A stretch of 64,000 bases of DNA, from assembly GCF_019145205.1 (NCBI RefSeq), contig NZ_JAHSTT010000004.1:62001-126000 (forward strand). The letters are read 5' to 3'. Under the pieces are notes generated by a model. The model did no database searches. It had not been told where the DNA came from and saw nothing but the letters and a program-made list of their open reading frames with translations. The DNA is from Pseudomonas khavaziana. Its GTDB lineage: Bacteria; Pseudomonadota; Gammaproteobacteria; Pseudomonadales; Pseudomonadaceae. Position numbers and translations under genes: made by a program. Position 1 is the first letter of the stretch; the number at the start of each line of letters is the position of its first letter. Positions 35,624 through 43,634 of this stretch are shown one piece after another.

Positions 35624-36337
35624 TTAGCTGAAGGCGTCAACAATGGTCATTTCTTTGGGTGCATTGGTCTGGCTGCCGGGCATGACGAACTTGTCTTCCG
35701 AGATAGCCGCGCTGATGCGGTGGCAGAACTTGAACAGCGACGGGTGGTTGCCCAGCCCGGAGGTATTCAGCAACTCGGTCAATGCCGGGTCACCGAAGGA
35801 CTGAATAACCTTGATGGCGCTGGCTACGCTCTTCTCATAGTTCTCACCGCCAATTTCAGGGTCGTTCTTAATTTCTGCTGCCCAGTCCTGGGCCTGCTTG
35901 GTGACGGCGGCTTGGTATGCCTCGGCCTGCTTGTTCGCCAGTTGCGATTGGAAGTCGATAAGTTGCTGGGCCTTGGCCTGCGGGATGTTCAGTTCCTTGG
36001 CTAGGTTCTTGAACTCGCCCAGGATTTCCACATCCATCTCCATGCCTTCTGGCAGGGTGAAGTCCTCATAGGCTTCCGGGGCACCGACGGGCTTGTCCTT
36101 GCCATCAGCGTCCTTGCCTTCGTCCTTGGGCTTGCTCGCATCGTCCGGCTTGGCGTCATCAGGCTTCGGTGCTGGAGCATCTGTAGGAGCGGGCGGGGTC
36201 AGTACCGAGCTTTCAGCCGCTGGGGCCGGGGCTTCAGCTGTGGGAGCGGGAGCCGATACATCACCACCACCGCCACCGCCCGCATCAACCTCGCTCATGT
36301 ACACGCGGCCAAGCAGCTTCATCATCAAAGGGCTCAT
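35624..36337 (-). CDS. Scaffold protein, 237 aa
   Basis: A proline/alanine-rich acidic first third (SAPAPTAEAPAPAAESS, KPDDAKPDDASKPKDEGK) leads into a helical, glutamine-rich region (NIPQAKAQQLIDFQSQLANKQ), the usual make-up of phage scaffold proteins that guide capsid assembly. It stands directly upstream of the capsid gene. ATG at 36337 has AGGAG 8 bases upstream and overlaps the Bbp19-like stop. Confidence 0.8.
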   Translation of the reverse strand: MSPLMMKLLGRVYMSEVDAGGGGGGDVSAPAPTAEAPAPAAESSVLTPPAPTDAPAPKPDDAKPDDASKPKDEGKDADGKDKPVGAPEAYEDFTLPEGMEMDVEILGEFKNLAKELNIPQAKAQQLIDFQSQLANKQAEAYQAAVTKQAQDWAAEIKNDPEIGGENYEKSVASAIKVIQSFGDPALTELLNTSGLGNHPSLFKFCHRISAAISEDKFVMPGSQTNAPKEMTIVDAFS

Positions 36338-36630
36338 TCATCTGTCTCCTGGGGTTGTTCAGCAATCGGCTTTGGCGCGTTCTCGGCAGCCATGACCGCG
36401 TACAGCGATGGCGTCAGGTCATTGACCTGGCTCAAAAGAAGAAGGCCAACATTGCGTTGGCCTTCGTTGAAGTTCGTGATTGCGTCGGTGGGGCCTATTG
36501 AGCCCTGGAAAATCTTGCAATGGCCCAGGGTTCGCCACATGAAGCGGCGCCCTCGACTGTCGTCCATCAGCCACTTGAAGTCAGCGATGTCCTGCAACTC
36601 CTGCTCGGTGGGTTCCTGTCGCTCGGTCAT
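36334..36630 (-). CDS. Bbp19-like protein, 98 aa
   Basis: The block DFKWLMDDSRGRRFMWRTLG, followed by FNEGQRNVGLLLLSQV, is that of the Bbp19 family of BPP-1-like phages. Function is unknown. The gene lies between portal and scaffold, with one-base and ATGA junctions on either side, which indicates tight coupling with head assembly genes. Confidence 0.8.
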   Translation of the reverse strand: MTERQEPTEQELQDIADFKWLMDDSRGRRFMWRTLGHCKIFQGSIGPTDAITNFNEGQRNVGLLLLSQVNDLTPSLYAVMAAENAPKPIAEQPQETDE

Positions 36631-38324
36631 TACATCGCCCCTACAAGCGCGGTCAGGGCGTTATCCCCTCCCGTGTCGGTCTGGCTAAGCGCCTGGGCGC
36701 CCTGAATGACGCTGCCCAGCTCCTGCTGCATCTGCTGGTTTTGTTGCGCCTGGGCACGCTGCTCGCGGATCTGAGCAACTATGTCATCAGCCCGTACCAG
36801 CGTTGGGGGCACGCCGATCAGTTCAAAGTATTGGCGCATGGCTTCATCGGAATCGAGCAGGTCCAGCGCTTCGGTGCTTTGGGTGACGGTGGCCACGGTG
36901 CCGGCGAACCCGATAGCGCGCTCAATGCTCGATACACCGATGGCCTTCTGTGCCTGGGCCAGAATGCTGGTGAACTCAATGCGCAGATCCATGTTCGCCA
37001 GTTCTTTCGGCGGCGGCGGCAACAGTGGTGCACCCGGCAACATGCCGGTCCAGCGTGGGATCGACTGTTCCAGCATCTGGTTGAAGTACATATCGACCAG
37101 AGGGTCTAACAGGTCATCTGTCTGGCGCTCCAGCACTGGCCCGAGCATCAGTAGCTTCTCTTCCTTCCGGGTGGCAATTTCGTACGCGGTGCGCACGCTG
37201 TCCATTTGGCTGATCATCAGGAACAGATCGACGAAGAACGCGGTGTCAATGATCGAGCTGTCAGCGGCAATCTCGCCACGCAGTTGGCCGAGCCAGGCAG
37301 GTTGGACCTCATACAGCGGTGCGAACTTGGCCCCAACCTGCATATCGTTCAGGTAGGTAATGCTGCCCGGCAGGATGGAGGCGCGCTGATTCTTGAGGCT
37401 GGCCGGTGCACCCATCGGCGGGCGCACGCCCTTCTCCAACAGTTCAGCCTTACGGCGCTCCATCAGCTGGATGGCCTTGGTGGTTCCGATACACATAGAG
37501 CCGGGGCCGGAGCCGTACACATCCTCGCCCAGCACGTCCCAGCGCGGAGCCATTACCGGGAACACCTTGAAACCGGATTCACGCAGCATCGAATCCTTGT
37601 CGCCGCTCTTCTCCCAGTACACAGACCGGAACGGCATGTTGGTGTTGTCCTTGCGTCCCTTCTCGCGGGTGTCGTTGGGCTCGATCCCGTGGCAGATATC
37701 AACCCAGGCATCTGGCTTGCTGGTCAGCAGGTTGCGCGCCGTGGTGCTCATCTTGTCCTTGCCGAATTGCTGTTCCATCTGGCGGGCAGTCATGCGGAAG
37801 TCACGATAAAGCGTGTCCACCTGGTTGCGGCTGTTGTTGGCGAGCATGTAACTGCCGATAGCCAGGGGGTACGAGCGCAACAAATCGCTGTCGTCCGGCA
37901 TCACCACCATAGGCGCGGTACCGAAAATGCCTTCTTCGCTGTAGCGGTTGGGCAGAACGCTGTACAGGTTCGACCTGGCCATAACCTCCCGCATGGCCGT
38001 CTCGGCGGCGTAAAGCCATTCTTTGACCGGTCCATAAGCCATCAGGCCAGGGTCAGGCGTGCCGAACTTCACCCATGGCGATGCAGGGTTGGTCATGCCC
38101 GTGTGCATACCGGCGCCCAGCGTGCGAGCCGCAAACGTCGCTTGCGGGTTGATGATCTTCTGATCACGGCGCTTGCCGTCGTTGGTGTCGGTGTTGTTCC
38201 AGCGGCCAGAGCGCGGGCTGATGAAGTCGCCCAGCTCTTTCCAGTCAGGCAGCCAGTTGCTGTCGCGCTCGCTCTTGAGAGCGGTGTAGCGCTTCTCGCA
38301 ACGTTCGCGCAGGGAGTCAGCCAA
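36630..38324 (-). CDS. Portal (head-tail connector) protein, 564 aa
   Basis: Podoviral portal: RYTALKSERDSNWLPDWKELGDFISPRSGRW near the start, GTAPMVVMPDD, and a Gln-rich C-terminus (REQRAQAQQNQQMQQELG). It forms the dodecameric ring for DNA entry. The likely start is TTG at 38324, six bases after a GGGGG run and just past the preceding stop; the open frame extends to 38369 but overlaps the previous gene. Length agrees with BPP-1-like portals. Confidence 0.85.
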   Translation of the reverse strand: MADSLRERCEKRYTALKSERDSNWLPDWKELGDFISPRSGRWNNTDTNDGKRRDQKIINPQATFAARTLGAGMHTGMTNPASPWVKFGTPDPGLMAYGPVKEWLYAAETAMREVMARSNLYSVLPNRYSEEGIFGTAPMVVMPDDSDLLRSYPLAIGSYMLANNSRNQVDTLYRDFRMTARQMEQQFGKDKMSTTARNLLTSKPDAWVDICHGIEPNDTREKGRKDNTNMPFRSVYWEKSGDKDSMLRESGFKVFPVMAPRWDVLGEDVYGSGPGSMCIGTTKAIQLMERRKAELLEKGVRPPMGAPASLKNQRASILPGSITYLNDMQVGAKFAPLYEVQPAWLGQLRGEIAADSSIIDTAFFVDLFLMISQMDSVRTAYEIATRKEEKLLMLGPVLERQTDDLLDPLVDMYFNQMLEQSIPRWTGMLPGAPLLPPPPKELANMDLRIEFTSILAQAQKAIGVSSIERAIGFAGTVATVTQSTEALDLLDSDEAMRQYFELIGVPPTLVRADDIVAQIREQRAQAQQNQQMQQELGSVIQGAQALSQTDTGGDNALTALVGAM

Positions 38325-38325
38325 C

Positions 38326-38679
38326 TTACACCCCCAACAGCGTTTTCTGGCTGGTGTTGGCACCGCCAAGCACGCCAGACGAACCGGTCAAGATGGTGCC
38401 GTTCTGGCCGGATTGAGCCAGGCGGCGCTTGCGTTCAGCCTCTACAGCGGCCTGCACTGAGTCGCTGGAGGTGGTCGGTGCAGCGCCAGGGGACGTTGAG
38501 CCCGCCGCCTCGGCTGCTGCCTTTGCCGCTGCCTTCTCGCGCTCGGCCTTGTTGAACATGCCGGTGTTCTCGCCAAACATGTTCGGCAAGCCCATACCTT
38601 CAAGAAGGACGTCACCGCCGCGTAATGGGTCGAGTTTGACCACCTTGTTCACAAGTTTTTTGATTCCGCTTCCACACAT
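38326..38679 (-). CDS. Small hypothetical protein between terminase and portal, 117 aa
   Basis: Alanine/serine-rich with a charged middle (NKAEREKAAAKAAAEAAG, VEAERKRRLAQSG). Starts MCGSGIKKLVNKVVK. No signal peptide. Small proteins with a similar start occur next to portal genes in podoviral prophages. Possibly a minor virion or packaging accessory; function unknown. Starts 2 bp after the terminase stop. Confidence 0.6.
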   Translation of the reverse strand: MCGSGIKKLVNKVVKLDPLRGGDVLLEGMGLPNMFGENTGMFNKAEREKAAAKAAAEAAGSTSPGAAPTTSSDSVQAAVEAERKRRLAQSGQNGTILTGSSGVLGGANTSQKTLLGV

Positions 38680-38681
38680 GG

Positions 38682-40193
38682 TCAGGTACTCGCGTAAGGG
38701 TCGTATTCGGATTCAAGGCCGTTGTTGCTGGCCCCGGAACCGCCGTATTCGTTGTATTGGCTTTTCATCACCGGCATGGCGTAGGTCAGCGCCAGGGCGT
38801 CACCGTCGTCCGGGGAGATACCCAGGCGCTTCTTGATGTCGTCCTTCTTCTCCAGGGCGATCTGGTCGCTGGAGTTGTGCGTGTACATCGGGGAGGTCAG
38901 TTCGGCTTCAAGCTCTTCGTTGCTGTCAATGGCCAGGCCCGCACGCAGTGCTTCGCGCATCTGCCACCACATGTAGGTCCGCATGTTTGCGTAGTGCCGG
39001 TCTGGCGCCCTGCTGGCGAAGTTGACGTCAATGATGACGACGCCCGGCAACAGTCGGCGCAGTTGGTCGGCGACTGGGCCACCAACGCCGGTGGCATCAA
39101 CGAACACCGCGTCCGGCCGATGCTCCATCACCACCGTGCACACCTTGGCGATGAACACCGTGGTGTTGCGGGTTTCGCTGCCGGGGATCTTGATTGGCTT
39201 GATGGACTTCGCGTCCAGTCCACGCCGGAACCTGATCACGTTGTTGTCAGCGCCGCCCCGGGCGATGTCGATACCGCAGACCAGGGCGTCATCCATGCCA
39301 TAGACCGCCTCGCGCTTCATCGCGTCAGCAACCCAGTCAGTCGGGATCAGTTGCAATTCAGAAGCCCTCGGGAACATGCCGCGTACACGGATGCGGAAAA
39401 AGTCGCTGTCCTCGCCGTAGTCCTGCTGCCACTTGGCGATTTGCGTTTTGTTGGTGCCTTCAACCGTGCGGCTATCAACCTGGCGGTGTCCCCAGCGGTG
39501 TTTGTACCGTGTGAAGCAAGCCCGGAACCGGCCGGTGGTTTTGGTCGGGTTACCGAAGGCAGCCCAAATGATTTCGGTGTTCTCGTCGGTAAGTGCGCCT
39601 TCGGCCACCTCCCACACCAGGTCAGCAATGGCTGATGCCTCGTCGAACACCAGTAGAAGGCGCTTGCCCTCGTTGTGCAGGCCGGCGAATGCCTCGGTGT
39701 TGCTCTCCGACCAGGGGACCGCGTCCACACGCCAGTTCTTTTCATGCTCCGGGTCAGTGCTGATCAGCGCCGTAGCCGTGATACGGAACCAATGCGAGGT
39801 GATGGAAAGCCGGTTCCACTTCGCCACCTCGGGCCAGGTCTTGGTCCTGAGCTGGGTTTCAGTGTTGGCAGTGACAACGCCACGCGCATCGACGCAGGTA
39901 TCCACGGTCCACTTGATCAGCCAGGACACCAGCGCCGACTTACCAATGCCGTGGCCGCTGGCCGTGGCTTCGTGGATTACCTCGCCCAAGTCCTTGGCGC
40001 CGGCGCGTAACTTCTTGCCGATGGAGTCGAGGACTTCAATCTGCCAATCACGCGGGCCGGTCTTGTTCGCCAGCTCGGTGCCAGGCTCACCCCAGGGGAA
40101 GGCGTACCAGACGTATCCAAGCGGGTCTTGAGCAAATGACAGGATGTCCTCGACCAGTTGCTGCTCAAGGTCAACCGTTGCTGGCTCGCTCAC
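38682..40193 (-). CDS. Terminase large subunit, 503 aa
   Basis: ATPase Walker A SGHGIGKS (residues 79-86), Walker B LLLVFDEAS, coupling motif region EIIWAAFGNPTKTTG, and nuclease acidic residues at CGIDIARGGADN and VFVDATGVGG. This enzyme packages DNA into the prohead and cuts it. GTG at 40193 lies inside the terS gene (23-bp overlap). Headful (pac) or cos packaging cannot be told from sequence here. Confidence 0.93.
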   Translation of the reverse strand: MSEPATVDLEQQLVEDILSFAQDPLGYVWYAFPWGEPGTELANKTGPRDWQIEVLDSIGKKLRAGAKDLGEVIHEATASGHGIGKSALVSWLIKWTVDTCVDARGVVTANTETQLRTKTWPEVAKWNRLSITSHWFRITATALISTDPEHEKNWRVDAVPWSESNTEAFAGLHNEGKRLLLVFDEASAIADLVWEVAEGALTDENTEIIWAAFGNPTKTTGRFRACFTRYKHRWGHRQVDSRTVEGTNKTQIAKWQQDYGEDSDFFRIRVRGMFPRASELQLIPTDWVADAMKREAVYGMDDALVCGIDIARGGADNNVIRFRRGLDAKSIKPIKIPGSETRNTTVFIAKVCTVVMEHRPDAVFVDATGVGGPVADQLRRLLPGVVIIDVNFASRAPDRHYANMRTYMWWQMREALRAGLAIDSNEELEAELTSPMYTHNSSDQIALEKKDDIKKRLGISPDDGDALALTYAMPVMKSQYNEYGGSGASNNGLESEYDPYAST

Positions 40194-40704
40194 GTGCTTT
40201 AGCCATCCGCTCAGAAAGGGTGTGGGTTACGTTTACTTCCACCTGTTCACGGAAGGCGCTGACCGCTACGTGCTTGCCGAGCAGTTCCAGGTTCTTGACC
40301 TTGTCCGGCCACTTGATCTTTTTCATCAGGCCGACCATCGATCGATCTTCGCCTGTGCCTTCGAACATCTCGGCGATATCGAAGCCCACCAGATACTGGC
40401 GCCAGCCCTTCGGCCATTCCGAAAGAGGCTTGAAGCTCATGTCATCGCGCAGGATGTCCAGCACGTCGAGTTGATCAATCTCGACCAGGCGATTCAGCAC
40501 GTAATCAGCATTGATCTGCACGCGCTTGCTGCGAGAATCCATCGCTTCCTTGATGGCTTGGGAAATTTGAGGTTTTTTCAGGTTCTCATCGCCGATCTGA
40601 CCGGCCGTCCTTTTGCTGTACCCGGCCCTGATAGCGGCCTGTGTTGCGTTGAGGTCAATCAGATACTCATCAACGAACAGGCGCTGCTTTTGTGTCAGTG
40701 CCAT
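40171..40704 (-). CDS. Terminase small subunit, 177 aa
   Basis: Typical start: LTQKQRLFVDEYLIDLNATQAAIRAGYSKRTAGQIG, a helix-turn-helix that binds the packaging site, followed by a helical oligomerisation region (QINADYVLNRLVEIDQLDVLDIL). AAGGATTCC precedes ATG. Directly upstream of and overlapping terL. Confidence 0.92.
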   Translation of the reverse strand: MALTQKQRLFVDEYLIDLNATQAAIRAGYSKRTAGQIGDENLKKPQISQAIKEAMDSRSKRVQINADYVLNRLVEIDQLDVLDILRDDMSFKPLSEWPKGWRQYLVGFDIAEMFEGTGEDRSMVGLMKKIKWPDKVKNLELLGKHVAVSAFREQVEVNVTHTLSERMAKARERASNG

Positions 40705-40713
40705 GAGGAATCC

Positions 40714-40926
40714 TTACTCACCAGCCAGCGCAGGCTTATCGGTGGAGGGATCACCTTCCACGACTGGAGCAGTCACAACAGGGACAACCTTGAGCCATTC
40801 GAATGAACCGAAGATGGCTACAACTGCGCCACCCTCACCAATAAGGCGCAGATCGTCGCCCTGCACGAACGTCGAAGCCATTACTTCATGCACTTCGCCT
40901 GCGGACTTGACGTGGTACTTAATCAT
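40714..40926 (-). CDS. Small hypothetical protein, 70 aa
   Basis: A short, beta-prone sequence (KYHVKSAGEVHEVMASTF, AVVAIFGSFEWLKVVPVV) with a charged tail. Its ATG overlaps the Rz stop as ATGA, and terS follows after 9 bp, so it belongs to the lysis-packaging transcript. No family recognised. Confidence 0.6.
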   Translation of the reverse strand: MIKYHVKSAGEVHEVMASTFVQGDDLRLIGEGGAVVAIFGSFEWLKVVPVVTAPVVEGDPSTDKPALAGE

Positions 40927-41399
40927 TTGGATGCCCTCATGGCGTCGTAGGAACGTTCACAGGCGAATCCGGCCCGGCGACTTGCGTCAAGCGCTGCTGC
41001 CAGTTCGCCCGCATGGTTGTCAGCTTCTGTGCGCAGCTCGGCGAGCAAATCGGTAAGGTCGTCGATTGTCTTGCCTCTTGCGGTAAGGCGGGCACGGAGG
41101 GTGGCGCGGTCGGCAAGCAGGCTGGCTTGTTGCTTGCGCAGGCTGACACCCACAGCAACAAGCTCAGCAGCGTGAGCGTCATCGCTGATCTTTTGATTGG
41201 CTGCATCGGTGCGTACCTGGTCAATGTCTCGTTGGTGTTGCTGTTCGGTCTGGCGTGCCTTCTCGCTGGCTTCATGGGCCTGGGTGGCGACGTTGGCCAC
41301 GTATTGCGTGTGATCGGTCTGCGCATTGTCCAGGCGGTGCGTCTGGATGCCCGCCACGATCACCAGCAACGCAATGGCGGCGATCAGGTAGCGAGTCAT
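40923..41399 (-). CDS. Inner-membrane spanin (Rz-like, DUF2514 type), 158 aa
   Basis: One N-terminal membrane anchor (YLIAAIALLVIVAGIQTHRL) and a long periplasmic coiled coil rich in Gln, Arg and Ala, ending in the DUF2514 pattern (AALDASRRAGFACERSYDAM). Rz pairs with Rz1 to join inner and outer membranes in the last step of lysis. ATG at 41399 overlaps the endolysin stop. It contains the complete Rz1 gene in another frame. Confidence 0.88.
   Translation of the reverse strand: MTRYLIAAIALLVIVAGIQTHRLDNAQTDHTQYVANVATQAHEASEKARQTEQQHQRDIDQVRTDAANQKISDDAHAAELVAVGVSLRKQQASLLADRATLRARLTARGKTIDDLTDLLAELRTEADNHAGELAAALDASRRAGFACERSYDAMRASK
40937..41182 (-). CDS. Outer-membrane spanin lipoprotein (Rz1-like), nested in Rz, 81 aa
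   Basis: In a different frame inside Rz lies MTLTLLSLLLWVSACASN: a signal with lipobox VSAC (Cys15), then a short proline-containing mature part (PTAPPSVPALP). This is the classic nested Rz1 arrangement. The longer version of this frame is unlikely because a lipoprotein signal begins at ATG 41182. It ends 14 bp before the Rz stop. Confidence 0.85.
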   Translation of the reverse strand: MTLTLLSLLLWVSACASNKPACLPTAPPSVPALPQEARQSTTLPICSPSCAQKLTTMRANWQQRLTQVAGPDSPVNVPTTP

Positions 41400-41911
41400 T
41401 GCGCGGCCATGCACTTGGCGTGGCGCTCAAGCTGGCGAGTCCAGACGCCGGCACAGCGCTTGTTGCCCGGGGTGGAGCAGTCGAAGCCCGCGGCGAAACG
41501 GTACTTGAGCAGGTTATGGCAAGCCTGGGCGTAGTTGCCGGCCAGCAGGTCGCGGCGCGGCGAACCCTTGAGCCAGGTGCCAATGCCGTACTGGCCCACA
41601 AAGTCCATGTACACATCGAACTCGTCCTGGTACAGCTTCACACCCGGGAGCGATGCAGAGAATTGCTTTTCGGCCTGGCTGTTCAGGTTGCGGGCCAGAA
41701 TCTCGGCGCGGGCCGGGGTGATGGTGTCGCCCATGCGGACTGGCTGGCCGTCTTCGTAGCGGGTGGAGCCGTGGCCGATGGTGGGAACGTCGCCCTTGGT
41801 GGGGATGACAGCGACAGGGGTGAACCCTTCGCTCGCCTGCCATGTGGCAAATCCGGCGGCGCTCAGGCTCAGCGCCGCGACGGCGATGCGCTGGCGAATG
41901 ACGGGATTCAT
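41396..41911 (-). CDS. Signal-anchor endolysin, GH24 lysozyme family, 171 aa
   Basis: The N-terminal segment RIAVAALSLSAAGFATWQ is weakly hydrophobic and rich in Ala, Ser and Gly, as in SAR endolysins exported by Sec and then released from the membrane. The lysozyme domain follows at once, with Glu28 (ASEGF) as probable catalytic acid and the GDVPTIGHGST block. It cuts peptidoglycan. ATG at 41911 overlaps the holin stop. Confidence 0.85.
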   Translation of the reverse strand: MNPVIRQRIAVAALSLSAAGFATWQASEGFTPVAVIPTKGDVPTIGHGSTRYEDGQPVRMGDTITPARAEILARNLNSQAEKQFSASLPGVKLYQDEFDVYMDFVGQYGIGTWLKGSPRRDLLAGNYAQACHNLLKYRFAAGFDCSTPGNKRCAGVWTRQLERHAKCMAAQ

Positions 41912-42159
41912 AACCGGCACTGATCACGCAGGGCCTGGAGCCTGGCTTGGCTCTCGGCGTGTTCGCGGCGGTCTTTGCGAACCTGAAAGTAAAAATTGAT
42001 CATCAGGCCGAGTACCGCGACCGCCACACCGGCAATACCTATCCAGTTGACTTGCGACAGCCAGCCAACCATGCCAGCAGCACCGCCAACCAGCATGCCC
42101 TTATTGGCCACTGACGCACCCACCACCTCTACGATGCTCTCGGGCGTCGGGTTGGCCAT
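41908..42159 (-). CDS. Holin, S21-like (class II), 83 aa
   Basis: Two membrane segments (about residues 23-39 and 46-66) and a charged tail RKDRREHAES. The pattern VSQ-NWIGIAGVAVAVLGLMINFYFQVRKDRR closely recalls S21-type pinholins, which depolarise the membrane and activate SAR endolysins. AGGAG precedes ATG at 42159. Starts the lysis cassette holin-endolysin-Rz/Rz1. Confidence 0.85.
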   Translation of the reverse strand: MANPTPESIVEVVGASVANKGMLVGGAAGMVGWLSQVNWIGIAGVAVAVLGLMINFYFQVRKDRREHAESQARLQALRDQCRL

Positions 42160-42207
42160 GTTTCTACTCCTGTCCGGGGCTGCCATACGGGCCTCCAGAA
42201 ACGAAAA

Positions 42208-42229
42208 AGCCCCGGCAAATGCCAGGGCT
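42208..42229 (-). terminator. Terminator upstream of the lysis cassette
   Basis: Minus strand AGCCCTGGCA-TT-TGCCGGGGCT then TTTTTCG. It lies between the 42309 gene and the holin, so late genes would need their own promoter or antitermination. Confidence 0.85.
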
Positions 42230-42308
42230 CAGGGGTTGTTTTTCGAATAAAAAGAAAACACCTTGATAGCTGTGCTCTCATGTCTCCGAATAATTTACCG
42301 ACATAAAA

Positions 42309-42797
42309 TCAGTTCTTTATCAGAATTCTGTCTGGATCCAGAACAGCTTTGAACTGAGCGACTATTAAGGCATATACCAAGTCAAAATTACCGGACTTCA
42401 CATCATCTACACTCACGATCTGCTGACGGTCGCCCTCGATATCAAAAAGATAACCTTCGTCACAAAAACGAACGCTCATATTGAAGAAGTAAACCACCCT
42501 GGAATCTCGATCTTCCGAAACAATGGTCACAGCAAGGGTAAACGCAACTACTCCCCCTACGCTGCTAAGCGTCATCCAGGGCTTTTCCTCAAACTGGCTC
42601 TTTTGACCAACACCCAAACGAATATAAGCATCACCTGCTTTACCGTCTGGGTGGCTCCAAGTAGGAGAAGGCAATCCTAGATAGAATCTAAGCCCACTAG
42701 CCAGACCACCGGCCGCCTTTGCAAGCAGATTGAGCTGCAGGCTCAACGCCGCTTCGCGCTTCTCGAAAAGCTCTTGTATGTCTTCATAAATACTCAT
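42309..42797 (-). CDS. Hypothetical protein, 162 aa
   Basis: No recognised family. The N-terminal half is helical (YEDIQELFEKREAALSLQLNLLAKAAGG), the remainder beta-rich with tryptophans. No signal peptide. AAGGAG precedes the chosen ATG. A terminator on each side isolates it from the antiterminator and the lysis genes, and its base composition is more AT-rich, so it is probably an independently expressed accessory (moron) gene. Confidence 0.65.
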   Translation of the reverse strand: MSIYEDIQELFEKREAALSLQLNLLAKAAGGLASGLRFYLGLPSPTWSHPDGKAGDAYIRLGVGQKSQFEEKPWMTLSSVGGVVAFTLAVTIVSEDRDSRVVYFFNMSVRFCDEGYLFDIEGDRQQIVSVDDVKSGNFDLVYALIVAQFKAVLDPDRILIKN

Positions 42798-42859
42798 TGC
42801 CATCTCCTTTGTACAAGTAATGGCAAGATGACACAAAGACTACGTACCAGCTATAAAAA

Positions 42860-42881
42860 AGCCCAGCATATCCACTGGGCT
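42860..42881 (-). terminator. Terminator downstream of the antiterminator gene
   Basis: Minus strand AGCCCAG-TGGATATG-CTGGGCT followed by T5. Placed between the Q-like gene (42967) and the 42309 gene: the position where a Q protein acts in lambdoid phages. Confidence 0.9.
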
Positions 42882-42966
42882 TTCGCTGAATCTGTCTCGG
42901 TGTCGCGCTGGAACAGCCAAACACACTGCCATGAAAACAGGTCGGTATCCGGCATGAAAGGACTAT

Positions 42967-43353
42967 TTACGCGGCTTCGCTCATCCCTTGCAATACCCCG
43001 TCAATCCACCCAACTCCGGCCTTGATTATTTCCCTTGCAGAGCGCTCTGACATCTTGCCCGACTCGCCTATCCGCACCATCGTCCACTTGGCTCCGAAAT
43101 AGAGCCAGAGAAACAGCCCCATCTGCTCGTTACGGCGCGTCAGCTTGGCCATCGCGGAATCAACCGCGAGTGCCAGGTCATCAGTGATCACATAGCTGGC
43201 GGTACTCGGCATTTGGACGTTGTCCCGCATCAGCGCGAGCAGCGGCGAGACGTAGCGCGGCACGCCCATCCCGTCCATCCGCCACCAACCCCATTGTTCC
43301 AGCAGGTATTCAGTATCGCCCAGCGGCTTGTCGACGTAGGTGCGCTTTTTCAT
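42967..43353 (-). CDS. Q-like antitermination protein, 128 aa
   Basis: Matches the phage antitermination Q pattern: LLEQWGWWRMDGMGVPRYVSP near the start, an internal AVDSAMAKLTRRN helix, and SERSAREIIKAGVGWIDGVL at the end. It is last in the early/replication transcript and directly precedes two terminators and the lysis and late genes, as expected for a switch to late transcription. Confidence 0.85.
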   Translation of the reverse strand: MKKRTYVDKPLGDTEYLLEQWGWWRMDGMGVPRYVSPLLALMRDNVQMPSTASYVITDDLALAVDSAMAKLTRRNEQMGLFLWLYFGAKWTMVRIGESGKMSERSAREIIKAGVGWIDGVLQGMSEAA

Positions 43354-43634
43354 GCGGCTTTCCTCGGGGTTGGTTCATCCATTCCGAACAGTTCGCGGAG
43401 CAGCCTGTCAGCGATCTTATTCTTGGCGTTGCCTTCGGAGATCCAAAGACGAGCGAACGCCTCAAACCCCAGGGCTGACCGTGAGGTGTGCCAGTCAGCG
43501 ATGATGTCCATGAACGCCGCAGATCCAATCCGGCCATTGGTCTTCTCCAGCAACAGACGATTACCGGCCTTCAAGAACTTGCACTCAACCGGGGTCAGGC
43601 TTTTGCGCGGCAACGCCGCGGTGACGTTACTCAT
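43350..43634 (-). CDS. Hypothetical protein, 94 aa
   Basis: A short helical protein (VECKFLKAGNRLLLEKTNG, FARLWISEGNAKNKIADRLLRELFG). The chosen ATG 43634 overlaps the helicase stop by 8 bp, and its own stop overlaps the antiterminator ATG. No family recognised; NinX-type accessory genes occur in this position in other phages, but the sequence does not identify it. Confidence 0.65.
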   Translation of the reverse strand: MSNVTAALPRKSLTPVECKFLKAGNRLLLEKTNGRIGSAAFMDIIADWHTSRSALGFEAFARLWISEGNAKNKIADRLLRELFGMDEPTPRKAA

